Positions 44,921 to 53,194 of a DNA stretch of 64,000 nucleotides are shown here, in pieces. Below the pieces are notes generated by a model that had not been told where the DNA came from, searched no databases, and saw nothing but the letters and a program-made list of their open reading frames with translations. This DNA comes from Dryocola sp032051265 (GTDB lineage Bacteria > Pseudomonadota > Gammaproteobacteria > Enterobacterales > Enterobacteriaceae). The stretch is taken from contig DAMBYU010000002.1 of assembly GCA_032051265.1 (NCBI GenBank), forward strand, positions 496,001 to 560,000. The letters run 5' to 3'. Both the position numbers and the translations under genes were made by a program. Position 1 is the stretch's first letter; each line of letters begins with the position of its first letter.

Positions 44921-45367
44921 TTATTTCGGCACCCGCAACACCTGTCCCGGATAAATTTTTTCCGGGCTTTTGAGCATCGGCTTGTTGGCCTCGAAGATTT
45001 TGTTGTACTGGTTTGCGTCGCCGTAAACCTGCTTAGAAATTGCGCTCAGGGTATCGCCTGATTTCACGGTGTAATACTGGCTTTCTTCAGCCGCGTCCTT
45101 CACCGTCACCTTATCTTCCACCCCGGCTATGCCCGCAACGTTACCAACGGCTATCAGGATTTTCTCTTTCGCTTCCTGGCTGAGCCCTTCGCCCGTTACC
45201 ACGGCTTTACCGTCTTCAACTTTTACATCGACTTTATCTGCATCCGGAACGCCGGTTTTTTTCAGGTGCTCCTTAAGGAGTTCATTTTGATCGGCGGCGT
45301 GCGCCGTTCCGGTAACCGCATGGAGTATTTTCTCGCCTGCTTCTTTTACAAAACTGATTAAACCCAT
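44921..45367 (-). CDS. kbp: Potassium-binding protein Kbp (BON-LysM, YgaU)
   Basis: A cytoplasmic K+-binding protein of 148 aa with an N-terminal BON domain (about 25-90) and a C-terminal LysM domain (YYTVKSGDTLSAISKQVYGD to the end). It matches recalled E. coli Kbp almost through the LysM part. The start at 45367 has AGGAGG and forms the typical MGL. In E. coli the gene is at a distant locus, so its place here is unusual. Confidence 0.92.
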   Translation of the reverse strand: MGLISFVKEAGEKILHAVTGTAHAADQNELLKEHLKKTGVPDADKVDVKVEDGKAVVTGEGLSQEAKEKILIAVGNVAGIAGVEDKVTVKDAAEESQYYTVKSGDTLSAISKQVYGDANQYNKIFEANKPMLKSPEKIYPGQVLRVPK

Positions 45368-45632
45368 ATCTCCTCCTGCTAATTTTCGTTCAGGTAGTAA
45401 CAACGCTATCGACTTCAAAGTCTAGCAGAGGAAAGCACTATACGAGCGAGAACGCGTGAAGCCGTGCGGATGAATACAGGACGAAGGGCAATGTCATTGC
45501 TATAGCTGACGTTATAACGTCAGAAACATTTAATATTAATATAGATAATTCAAAAAGATAGATATAAATATCGTTTATTTAGCCGCCTAAGCCACCAAAC
45601 GGTTAGTTAGCATCGAAAGGAGCCTCGCTTAC

Positions 45633-45755
45633 TTACTCCTCTTTCTGGCTATCTGCCTGCTTGTCGGCCTGTGCCGCCGTTGTACAAAGCCAGGAAAACG
45701 CCAGAAAAACCACAGCAGCGACCTTATTTTTCTGAAGCTTTATTACCTGCATCAT
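45633..45755 (-). CDS. Small exported peptide (40 aa), not named
   Basis: A short ORF read on the minus strand: MMQVIKLQKNKVAAVVFLAF, then SWLCTTAAQADKQADSQKEE. It has a positively charged start, a hydrophobic core and a likely signal-peptidase site at AQA, leaving a charged tail of about ten residues. The double ATG is preceded by AAGGA at 6-9 bases. It is not assigned to a known family. It lies in the gap between kbp and a chemoreceptor gene. Experimental support would be needed to be sure it is expressed. Confidence 0.55.
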   Translation of the reverse strand: MMQVIKLQKNKVAAVVFLAFSWLCTTAAQADKQADSQKEE

Positions 45756-45994
45756 AAATTTTCCTTTTTATACCCGCCGGTTAGCCAACAGTGACCTGAA
45801 GCACCCATAACGATAGCCTCTCCTCCCGCCAGTAAATCTTCCTCACCTATACGTAAAAAGTATTAAGCATCGCGTTGTTAAAAGTATTTCTTATGGATTA
45901 TGAAATAATTTCTATAACAAACTGTTTTTTAATATAAAAAGATGAGAAATCTGCTAATAAAGTGTGATGTGGTCTTTATTTTTAACATCCTGTT

Positions 45995-46023
45995 AAAAAG
46001 TTTCTTTTCGTTCAGGCCGATAA
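45995..46023 (+). promoter_or_regulatory. Sigma-28 (FliA) promoter of the chemoreceptor gene
   Basis: AAAAGTTT (45996-46003) and GCCGATAA (46016-46023), separated by 12 bp, match the FliA consensus TAAAGTTT-N11-GCCGATAA except for one base and one spacer position. The -10 ends 26 bp before the ATG. This places the receptor in the flagellar regulon. Confidence 0.85.
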
Positions 46024-46049
46024 CTTTGCCAGTTAACAGGAGAGATAAA

Positions 46050-47594
46050 ATGAAATCACTGACCCACAATTTGTTGTTATTGATCTGCTGTTCCGTCCTG
46101 ATGTCGGCGCTGGTCACCGCCATTGCGCTTTACGGTAGCCAGCAGAGCGCGCAAAAGACCGCAAGCGGCATGCTGGCGAAGGATCTGGTGTCGGACATTC
46201 ATCCCGCGCCAGTCTATCTTATCGAGATGCGCTTGGTGCTTTCTCGCGTGGTTGAAGGCACTCTGACCGTCGATCAGGCCGTTAGAGAAATAGAGCGTCT
46301 GAACAAACTCTGGCATCAAAGAATCGACTACTGGAAAAGCGTTTTGCCGCCGGAGCTGCAGGAGAAACTGCTGGGCGCGCAGTACACGGCCGGGCTGGCG
46401 ATGATCAAAGAGGCGAAAGATTTAATCGAGTTAATTCGCAGCGGTGCGCCGACGCCGCTGTTCGAGAGGCTCAAAGCGGCGGATAAGCATTTCTTCGCCC
46501 ATGAAAAAGGGATTAATGCCTTTGTGCAGGCGTCTTCAAATTACGCCAACAGCGCCGTCAGCGACGCGCAAAACAGCACCCGCAACTCGGTAAAATGGCA
46601 GATGATTGGCTCCGGTGCGGCGGTGTTATTACTGCTGCTTATCGGTTACTGGGTGCATCGCAATATTTTCAAATCGCTTGGCGCGGAACCGGCGCAGGTG
46701 GCTGAGATCGCCAATGCTGTCGCCAATGGCGATCTGACCCGCCATGTTCCCGTACGGGAAGGCGATACGCAAAGCGTGATGGCCGCCATGAAGACTATGT
46801 GTGAAGAGTTAATGATGATCATTAATATCGTGCACCAGAGCAGCAACCATATCACCAACAGCTCCGGTGAAATTGTTAGCGGCAACGTGGATCTGGCGTC
46901 CCGCACCGAGGAGCAGGCCAGCGCGCTGGAACAGACCGCGTCCTCAATGGAAGAGATGACGGCCACGGTAAAACAGAACGCCGAGAATGCGCAAGCCGCC
47001 AGCCAGCTTGCCACAGCAGCCTCACGTAGTGCCGAACAAGGCGGCGCCGTCGTCGCCCGCGTGGTGCAGACAATGGACGAAATCTCCGCTTCCGCCAGCA
47101 AAATCACCGACATCATCAGCGTCATTGACGGTATCGCTTTCCAGACCAATATTCTGGCCCTTAACGCCGCCGTAGAGGCCGCGCGTGCCGGTGACCAGGG
47201 ACGTGGATTCGCGGTGGTTGCCGGGGAAGTTCGCAGCCTTGCGCAGCGCAGCGCGGGCGCGGCAAAAGAGATAAAAGTGCTGATTGAAAACTCCGTTTCA
47301 CAGGTCACGCACGGCAGCGAACTGGTGAACGAAGCTGGCAAAACTATCAATACCGCCGTTACGGATGTAAAACGCGTGGCGGCCCTGATGGCCGAGATTA
47401 CTCATGCCAGCGAAGAGCAAAGCAGCGGTATCGCGCAGGTAAGTACCGCAATCAGCCAGATGGACGTCACCACGCAGCAGAACGCAGCGATGGTCAACCA
47501 GGCGGCAGCGGCGGCGGAGGCCTTGCTTGACCAGACTCGCGGGCTGCGCGAAGTCGTCTCGCAATTCCGCCTGAGCAACGCTCTCAAGAGGTAA
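46050..47594 (+). CDS. Methyl-accepting chemotaxis protein
   Basis: A transmembrane chemoreceptor of 514 aa: first membrane helix (LLLLICCSVLMSALVTAIALY), a periplasmic ligand domain of about 150 residues, second membrane helix (GAAVLLLLLIGYWV), a HAMP domain and a long cytoplasmic signalling helix with the conserved tip FQTNILALNAAVEAARAGDQGRGFAVV. The ligand is unknown. The C-terminus ends NALKR and lacks the NWETF pentapeptide that recruits CheR/CheB. The frame is open from 45942, but the sigma-28 promoter and AGGAGAG fix the start at 46050. Its end overlaps nimR by 11 bp. Confidence 0.93.
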   Translation: MKSLTHNLLLLICCSVLMSALVTAIALYGSQQSAQKTASGMLAKDLVSDIHPAPVYLIEMRLVLSRVVEGTLTVDQAVREIERLNKLWHQRIDYWKSVLPPELQEKLLGAQYTAGLAMIKEAKDLIELIRSGAPTPLFERLKAADKHFFAHEKGINAFVQASSNYANSAVSDAQNSTRNSVKWQMIGSGAAVLLLLLIGYWVHRNIFKSLGAEPAQVAEIANAVANGDLTRHVPVREGDTQSVMAAMKTMCEELMMIINIVHQSSNHITNSSGEIVSGNVDLASRTEEQASALEQTASSMEEMTATVKQNAENAQAASQLATAASRSAEQGGAVVARVVQTMDEISASASKITDIISVIDGIAFQTNILALNAAVEAARAGDQGRGFAVVAGEVRSLAQRSAGAAKEIKVLIENSVSQVTHGSELVNEAGKTINTAVTDVKRVAALMAEITHASEEQSSGIAQVSTAISQMDVTTQQNAAMVNQAAAAAEALLDQTRGLREVVSQFRLSNALKR

Positions 47595-48369
47595 GTGACG
47601 CCAGGTAACGTCCCGGCGTCGTTCCCAGCGATTTCCTGAACATAGTAATAAAAGCGTTGGTGGACTCGTATCCCAGCTTGTCCGCCACTTTTTGCACCGT
47701 TTCGCCATCGATTAATAATTGCAGGGCGATGATCAGCTGTAGCTGCTGCCGCCAGCGGCGGAAATTTAACCCCGTCTCCTTAACCACCAGCCGGGCCAGA
47801 TTTCTTTCGCTCATCGCCAGCAGCGAGGCCCACTGCGCCAGCGTTCGCCGCGCCTGGGGAGCCTGAGCCAGCTCTTCGGCCATCTGACGGATTTTGGGAT
47901 GGGGAGACATCGGCAAGCGCAGTTGCTCAACCGGCTGGTGCGGTAACTCATCAAACAGGACCTGAACCAGGCGTTTTTGTGCAGGCGTGTCATCCTCGTC
48001 GTGGGGATGCCGGGCCAGATGCAAAATCAACTCTCGCACCAGCGGGGAGATTTTTAGCGTGCAACACTGGTCCGGCATCTCCACGACGCCGGGTTCGATA
48101 AACAAAAAGCAGATCCGCGCGTTGGCCGTGGCGCGGTTGCTGTGCGGCATTGAGCCGGGGATCCAGACCGCGTATTGCGTCGGCACCATCCACCTCGCCT
48201 GCTCCACCTCGCAGGTTATTCCGCCATGCAAAGCAACGATCAGCTGGCCTTTGCGGTGCTGATGAAAGGGTATTTCCTTCAGGCTTTCCGCCACGCGTAT
48301 GCGAAAAGCCTGGGCAGGTTGCAGGCTGCTGTCCGGGTCAAATCCTTCTAAGGCTAAACCGCGCTCCAT
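47584..48369 (-). CDS. nimR: AraC-family regulator NimR (YeaM)
   Basis: A repressor-type AraC protein of 261 aa, divergent from nimT. An N-terminal cupin domain (HQHRKGQLIVAL) and a C-terminal double helix-turn-helix (ERNLARLVVKETGLNFRRWRQ; VADKLGYESTNAFITMFRKSLG). In E. coli NimR represses nimT and responds to 2-nitroimidazole-like signals. Gene pair and orientation match E. coli yeaM/yeaN, so orthology is likely. Confidence 0.88.
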   Translation of the reverse strand: MERGLALEGFDPDSSLQPAQAFRIRVAESLKEIPFHQHRKGQLIVALHGGITCEVEQARWMVPTQYAVWIPGSMPHSNRATANARICFLFIEPGVVEMPDQCCTLKISPLVRELILHLARHPHDEDDTPAQKRLVQVLFDELPHQPVEQLRLPMSPHPKIRQMAEELAQAPQARRTLAQWASLLAMSERNLARLVVKETGLNFRRWRQQLQLIIALQLLIDGETVQKVADKLGYESTNAFITMFRKSLGTTPGRYLASLTS

Positions 48370-48467
48370 TATTCTGTCCGAATTTAGGGATAAACTGTCA
48401 TTTTACGTTGATTTGCTCACTGACAGAAGCGTGTATCTTTAGACTTCGATTTTAACGGACATGAAAA

Positions 48468-49664
48468 ATGACGACTTCCTCTTCAGCGAGCATAAAAAAG
48501 CGCGGCCTGTTACTGCTCGGTATTCTGACGATCGCCACGACGCTACGCGTCACCTTTACCGGCGCGGCCCCGTTACTGGATATGGTGCGTGACGCCTTCG
48601 GCTTAACCACGGCTCAGACCGGCGTGCTGACTACGCTTCCGCTGCTGGCCTTTGCGATGGTTTCCCCCATGGCGGCGGGTATCGCCCGGCGCTTTGGCAC
48701 CGAGCGCAGTTTATTTGGCGCAATGATCGTTATCTGTGCGGGTATCGCCCTGCGCTCTGCCGGCAGCACGGCGGCGTTATACACCGGGACCGCAATTATT
48801 GGTTGTGGTATTGCGATGGGCAACGTGCTGCTGCCGAGCCTGATCAAACGCGATTTCCCAGGCCAGGTTGCGCGCCTGACCGGTGCGTACTCGCTGACAA
48901 TGGGCGTTGCGGCGGCTATTGGTTCCGTGATGGTGGTGCCTGTTGCGCTACACGGCTACGGCTGGCACGGTGCGCTGCTGGCGTTGATTCTCTTCCCTGC
49001 TGTCGCGCTGCTGCTGTGGCTGCCCCAGCTAGCGAACCATACGCCTGCTAATCTGAGCAGCAATAGCGCGCTGCACAGCCGCGGGATCTGGTCTTCGCCG
49101 CTCGCCTGGCAGGTTACGATGTATCTGGGCATTAACTCGCTGATTTACTATGTCATCATCGGCTGGCTGCCTTCGATCCTGATTAGCCACGGATACAGCG
49201 AAGCACAGGCAGGCTCCCTGCACGGTCTGTTACAGCTGGCGACAGCTGTTCCCGGCCTGGTTATCGGCCTGATGTTAAGCCGCCTGAAAGATCAGCGTGG
49301 CATCGCCGTATTAATGGCGATGCTGTGGTGCCTGAGCACCATCGGCCTGTGGTTGCTGCCTGACTTCGCTGGCGTCTGGGTTTGTATCGGCGGATTTGGT
49401 TCAGGCGCGGCGATGATTCTGGGCCTGTCATTTATCGGCCTGCGTACCGGCTCTGCGCATCAGGCGGCGGCTCTTTCCGGTATGGCGCAGTGCGTGGGCT
49501 ATTTACTGGCGGCATTCGGCCCGCCGGTAATGGGAAAAATCCACGATGTTTCAGGCGACTGGCGCTTGCCTCTGCTCGGATGCGCGTTACTCTCTATAAC
49601 CATGGCGGTATCTGGTGCCTGGGCGGGCCGCAACGCTGAAATTGGCTCTGCGGCTAACGCCTGA
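48468..49664 (+). CDS. nimT: MFS transporter NimT (YeaN), CynX/NimT family
   Basis: A major facilitator of 398 aa with 12 predicted membrane helices and the loop motif RRFGTERSLFGAM. E. coli NimT exports 2-nitroimidazole. Close to the family in the FTGAAPLLDMVR and YYVIIGWLPSIL segments. Divergent from nimR with a 98-bp gap that probably holds both promoters. Confidence 0.88.
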   Translation: MTTSSSASIKKRGLLLLGILTIATTLRVTFTGAAPLLDMVRDAFGLTTAQTGVLTTLPLLAFAMVSPMAAGIARRFGTERSLFGAMIVICAGIALRSAGSTAALYTGTAIIGCGIAMGNVLLPSLIKRDFPGQVARLTGAYSLTMGVAAAIGSVMVVPVALHGYGWHGALLALILFPAVALLLWLPQLANHTPANLSSNSALHSRGIWSSPLAWQVTMYLGINSLIYYVIIGWLPSILISHGYSEAQAGSLHGLLQLATAVPGLVIGLMLSRLKDQRGIAVLMAMLWCLSTIGLWLLPDFAGVWVCIGGFGSGAAMILGLSFIGLRTGSAHQAAALSGMAQCVGYLLAAFGPPVMGKIHDVSGDWRLPLLGCALLSITMAVSGAWAGRNAEIGSAANA

Positions 49665-49705
49665 GCCTGATGCCCTGAGCGAAACCATCATCATGGAGAG
49701 CGACA

Positions 49706-50455
49706 ATGCAAAAAGAAGCTAAGCCCGCAGCACCACAGAATATATTTGACGACCCGGTTTTTTTTGAAAATTATCGGCAGCTTCGCGAGAACGATTCTGG
49801 CCTGAACGGCTTACTGGAACTGCCTGCGCTCTACTCCCTGCTCCCCGAGCTCGGCGGGCTGTCGGTTCTGGATCTCGGCTGCGGCTTCGGGGATTTTGCC
49901 CGCTACGCCCGTAAACATGGAGCCGCCAGCGTGCTGGGTGTGGATATTTCGGAGAAAATGCTGGCTCAGGCCAGCGCCAGCACACATGACGAAAGTATTC
50001 TCTACCAGCATCTCGCCATCGAACAGTTTCAGGCTCAGGAGCAACAGTTTGATCTGGCGCTCTCTTCGCTGGCGCTGCATTACATTGAGGATTTCCGAGC
50101 CCTGTGCGCGAAGGTTTGTGCGTCGTTGAAACCCGGCGGCCAGTTTATATTTTCCGTCGAGCATCCGATGTGTACAGCCTTTCAGGTTGGCTGGGTGCCG
50201 TATGAAAATGGCGACGTCTGGCCTGTGGACCATTATCAGGAACAAACGCTGCGACACACCACCTGGTTTGTGGATGACGTACAAAAATATCATCGCACGG
50301 TAGAAACTTACGTGAATACGCTGCTGGACAGCGGCTTTGCGCTCACGCGTCTGCTTGAGCCAAAACCGCGAGACGAAGCCGTCGCGCTACGGCCTGATCT
50401 TGCCACTCAGTGCCGTCGCCCACCTTTCCTGCTGCTACGAGCGGCTAAGATCTAA
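49706..50455 (+). CDS. SAM-dependent methyltransferase (class I)
   Basis: A 249-aa methyltransferase with the SAM motif VLDLGCGFGDFARYA (motif I), the acidic motif II GVDISEKML and the segment LALSSLALHYIED. The substrate is unknown; the C-terminal region resembles small-molecule methyltransferases of the UbiE/type-11 group. GGAGAG precedes the ATG. It lies 41 bp after nimT on the same strand and may be co-transcribed. Confidence 0.85.
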   Translation: MQKEAKPAAPQNIFDDPVFFENYRQLRENDSGLNGLLELPALYSLLPELGGLSVLDLGCGFGDFARYARKHGAASVLGVDISEKMLAQASASTHDESILYQHLAIEQFQAQEQQFDLALSSLALHYIEDFRALCAKVCASLKPGGQFIFSVEHPMCTAFQVGWVPYENGDVWPVDHYQEQTLRHTTWFVDDVQKYHRTVETYVNTLLDSGFALTRLLEPKPRDEAVALRPDLATQCRRPPFLLLRAAKI

Positions 50456-50461
50456 CGTGCT

Positions 50462-50487
50462 GGCGGGTGGCGAAACGCTTACCCGCC
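50462..50487. repeat. REP-like hairpin between convergent genes
   Basis: GGCGGGT (50462-50468) and ACCCGCC (50481-50487) with a 12-nt loop ending CGCTT. It shares wording with the hairpin at 32526-32550, and no T-run follows. Confidence 0.55.
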
Positions 50488-50504
50488 TGCTCAAATCCCG
50501 TTTA

Positions 50505-51209
50505 TTATCGCGCCGCGCGTAGCAAAGCTTCCACCAAAGGAGCCGGCTGCTCTTTTAAAGCATTGCGTTCATGCTGGAAGAGCGTACCCACGAAGAAGGG
50601 ATGATCGGTCAGCTCCACCGCACGGATTTCGCCCTGCTTATCCCAACCGGTGGCTTTCAGCGGATATGGCTCAAGCGCTGCGGTAAAAAGCTCTGCGATG
50701 CCGTAATTGCAGTGATAACCCTCCTCAATGCTTGTCGTGCCGTAAGCGCGGGCAATTTTTGAATCTTGCGCAAGCATAATAATGTCGGATTTCTCCACCA
50801 GCGAGCAGGTTAATGGCGCAATAACCAGCCGCCCTTCGCGGTCCGTTTCTGCATGTCCCGCATCATCCCAGCCCATAACGTTGCGGGCATACTCAACGAT
50901 TGAATACTGGAAACCCCCGCAGGTCCCGAGAAAGGGAATATTATTTTCACGCGCATAGCGTATCGCCAGAAACGCACCGTCGTCATGTTGATAGGGACTT
51001 GCGGGAACGCACCAGATTGCGTCGTAACCGATTAAATCTTCCGGACTGATAACTTCCGGCGTTGGCAACCAGTCATAATCTGCGGTCACGCCGACGACCG
51101 CTGCCGCATTGTCCAAAGCCTGTGGAATAGCCTGATGCGCAATGACCGCCGGATTAAAATCACCGACTAACGCAATACGAAGTGTGGATTTGAGGATGGA
51201 GGCTGGCAT
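50505..51209 (-). CDS. CTP synthase glutaminase-domain-like protein
   Basis: A 234-aa stand-alone homologue of the glutamine amidotransferase part of CTP synthase; the synthetase domain is absent. The nucleophile elbow is FLGTCGGFQYSIVEYARNV, which parallels LGICLGMQ in PyrG. The usual active-site His-x-Glu near the C-terminus reads QHERN here, so the third triad residue is not where expected. The reaction is unknown. The start at 51209 has AAGGA 11 bases upstream, a little far. Confidence 0.78.
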   Translation of the reverse strand: MPASILKSTLRIALVGDFNPAVIAHQAIPQALDNAAAVVGVTADYDWLPTPEVISPEDLIGYDAIWCVPASPYQHDDGAFLAIRYARENNIPFLGTCGGFQYSIVEYARNVMGWDDAGHAETDREGRLVIAPLTCSLVEKSDIIMLAQDSKIARAYGTTSIEEGYHCNYGIAELFTAALEPYPLKATGWDKQGEIRAVELTDHPFFVGTLFQHERNALKEQPAPLVEALLRAAR

Positions 51210-51366
51210 TTGTTTGATTATCCTTATGTTTGCAAGCAGGGAACAACATAAGGAACCATAGAATAGCCACATTGGGTTTATCTGGCAACGCCTGGAATTG
51301 ACAGGGTGGAAATTGCTAATCGCCTTGTAGTACCGTAGACCCTCACCCCGCCAACACTCTTAAGCG

Positions 51367-51870
51367 ATGAAAGCAAAAATTCTGGTCAGCGCCTGCCTGA
51401 TGGGCTTTAAAGTACGCTATAACGGCAGCGATAAACCGTTGTTTGCCGCTGCGCTGGAACGCTGGCAGCAGGAGCAACGTCTGGTCATCCATTGCCCCGA
51501 GCTTGCCGCAGGCCTGGCTACCCCGCGATTACCTGCGGAACTAGCCGGAGGCGATGGCGCTGCCGCTTTATCTGGCGCAGCACGTATTCTGGAAAGCGAC
51601 GGCAGCGACGTTACGCAGGCTTATCTTCTGGCCGCATGGCTGGCGCTTAAAACCGCTCAGAAGAATGGCTGTCAGTTTGCCCTGATGACCGACGGCAGCC
51701 CGACCTGCGGCAGCCAAAAGGTTTATGACGGGCGCTTTCAGGGCGTCACGCGACCCGGTGAAGGCGTCGCGGCAGCGCTGCTCCGCCAGTATGGCATCGA
51801 GATTTATGCCGAGCATCAGATCCCGGCGCTGCTAAGCCGAATAGAAGAGTTCGAGAAGGAGCCGCAATGA
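51367..51870 (+). CDS. DUF523 family protein
   Basis: A 167-aa cytoplasmic protein with the DUF523 landmarks SACLMGFKVRYNG at the N-terminus and TDGSPTCGS in the second half. The function is unknown; the conserved Cys residues suggest metal or redox chemistry. Its end overlaps yeaO as ATGA, so the two are coupled. Confidence 0.85.
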   Translation: MKAKILVSACLMGFKVRYNGSDKPLFAAALERWQQEQRLVIHCPELAAGLATPRLPAELAGGDGAAALSGAARILESDGSDVTQAYLLAAWLALKTAQKNGCQFALMTDGSPTCGSQKVYDGRFQGVTRPGEGVAAALLRQYGIEIYAEHQIPALLSRIEEFEKEPQ

Positions 51871-52217
51871 TCCGCTGCAAACGCCTGTACGATGAAGCCG
51901 CTCAGGAGGATGGCTACCGGGTGCTGGTAGACCGCCTGTGGCCACGTGGCGTAAAGAAAGCCGAGCTGCACTATGATGAGTGGGCCAAAACGCTGGCACC
52001 CTCGACGGAGCTGCGCAAAGCCTTCCACAGCGAAGCCATCGATTTCAACGAGTTCAGCAAATGCTACCGGGATGAACTTAAGCAGACAGGTGATGCAGCG
52101 AAAGCGCTGGCAAAACGTGCGCAGAAAGAAACGGTCACTCTGCTTTATAGCGCAAAAAATACAGCGCAAAATCACGCGCTGGTGCTGGCTGATTTTTTAC
52201 GCCATCCGGAAGGCTAA
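51867..52217 (+). CDS. yeaO: DUF488 family protein YeaO
   Basis: A 116-aa protein of unknown function; it matches E. coli YeaO in length and in the family motif DGYRVLVDRLWPRGV at about residues 14-28. Translationally coupled to the DUF523 gene. In E. coli yeaO follows yeaN (nimT); here three genes and a REP-like hairpin lie between. Convergent with the next gene, sharing 4 bp. Confidence 0.9.
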   Translation: MIRCKRLYDEAAQEDGYRVLVDRLWPRGVKKAELHYDEWAKTLAPSTELRKAFHSEAIDFNEFSKCYRDELKQTGDAAKALAKRAQKETVTLLYSAKNTAQNHALVLADFLRHPEG

Positions 52218-52519
52218 AGAACGGCCTGCTTTTCATCCCTCTGCGAGACGGACGGCTTGTCGAGCGGCATAAGGTGTTCGGCGCGGACAAAGGCATATCC
52301 CGCTCGTCCATCAAACGCCACTACGTCGCCGGTGACTAACCAAAGGGGATAATTCGCCTCCAGCGGCAACTGCGTAATAACGCCGGTTACCGGATTCACA
52401 AAACGCTCGCCCGGCAAACATAAACCAAATAACTCAACCGCTTTACCAATATTGACCCGGCCTCTGTCAGTTCGGGAACCAATAATCATCGCCAGAGTGC
52501 CCGGCTTTAACTGAAACAT
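52214..52519 (-). CDS. Hypothetical protein, unknown function
   Basis: A 101-aa protein not recognised. It is rich in beta-strand-type residues (LAMIIGSRTDRGRVNIGKAVELFG, WLVTGDVVAF), with no signal peptide or membrane helix, and may be a small SH3/KOW-like barrel by general appearance only. The stop lies 4 bp inside yeaO. The ribosome binding site (AGAGAAG) is weak. Confidence 0.6.
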   Translation of the reverse strand: MFQLKPGTLAMIIGSRTDRGRVNIGKAVELFGLCLPGERFVNPVTGVITQLPLEANYPLWLVTGDVVAFDGRAGYAFVRAEHLMPLDKPSVSQRDEKQAVL

Positions 52520-52604
52520 ATCACTTCTCTTGTCCTGTTCACTTACGCGAAATATCAGAACATTCTTAGCTGTAATTGTAAACAGTAGCGGTGATAAAAG
52601 CGCA

Positions 52605-52624
52605 AAACCCGCCGTAGCGGGTTT
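52605..52624 (-). terminator. Terminator downstream of the yqaE-like gene
   Basis: AAACCCGC-cgta-GCGGGTTT; on the minus strand the stem runs into TTTTGCGC. Confidence 0.85.
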
Positions 52625-52645
52625 CAGAATAGCGGTGAGACGGCG

Positions 52646-52804
52646 TTAATCCCGGGTTTGCACCCAAAACGCATGAATCAGACCTGGGATGTAGCCCAAC
52701 AGCGTCAGGATGATGTTCAAAATGAATGCCCAACCAAATCCTTTGCCGATAAGTACGCCAAGGGGTGGAAGCAAAATAGTAATGACTACGCGCCAAAAAC
52801 CCAT
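52646..52804 (-). CDS. yqaE: Pmp3/YqaE family small membrane protein
   Basis: A 52-aa stress-related membrane protein with two membrane helices. It starts MGFWRVVITILLPPLGVLIG and ends IPGLIHAFWVQTRD, nearly identical to recalled E. coli YqaE. The start has AGGAGAG upstream, and a terminator follows. In E. coli yqaE sits next to kbp (ygaU), and kbp is only 7 kb away here. Members of the family affect membrane potential and cation tolerance in yeast. Confidence 0.92.
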   Translation of the reverse strand: MGFWRVVITILLPPLGVLIGKGFGWAFILNIILTLLGYIPGLIHAFWVQTRD

Positions 52805-52925
52805 AAACTCTCCTGTTTAAAAAAAATCCAACTGGTTGTAATGAAAATGAATTTTCTCTTTAAGCCTGGCACGAAGATCGCCTTTTTGCAAAAATTCGCG
52901 CCGCTTTGCCCTCGCGCAGAAACGC

Positions 52926-52951
52926 AAAAACCCGCCATAAGCGGGTTTTTT
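52926..52951. terminator. Terminator downstream of the cold-shock gene
   Basis: AAAAACCCGC-cataa-GCGGGTTTTT, symmetrical with T-runs on both strands. It ends the leftward csp gene. Confidence 0.88.
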
Positions 52952-52981
52952 AGTTCGCTGAAAACAGCGAGCGTTTAAGGC

Positions 52982-53194
52982 TTACAGAGCAACTACGTTC
53001 GCTGCTGCAGGGCCTTTAGCGCCATTCTCGATAGTGAACTCAACTTTCTGACCTTCGTCCAGAGTTTTGAAATCGTTGCTCTGGATGGCAGAGAAGTGTA
53101 CGAACACATCTTTGCTGCCGTTGTCAGGAGTGATGAAGCCGAAACCTTTCTCAGCGTTGAACCATTTTACTAAACCAGTCATTTTATTAGACAT
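52982..53194 (-). CDS. Cold-shock protein, CspA family (CspB/CspG-like)
   Basis: A 70-aa single OB-fold RNA chaperone with RNP1 KGFGFI and RNP2 VFVHF. The N-terminus MSNKMTGLVKWFNAEKGFGF and the C-terminus GPAAANVV resemble E. coli CspG and CspB. The start at 53194 has GAGGAA upstream. It is preceded by a 160-nt leader with a cspA-type cold box, so it is probably cold-inducible. Confidence 0.93.
   Translation of the reverse strand: MSNKMTGLVKWFNAEKGFGFITPDNGSKDVFVHFSAIQSNDFKTLDEGQKVEFTIENGAKGPAAANVVAL

Noticed and set aside
45942..46049. N-terminal extension of the chemoreceptor
   Set aside because: The extension covers the sigma-28 promoter and lacks a ribosome site; the ATG at 46050 has AGGAGAG.
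52566..52796. A 76-codon frame overlapping the yqaE-like gene
   Set aside because: Out of frame with the clear YqaE match, which has its own ribosome site and terminator.
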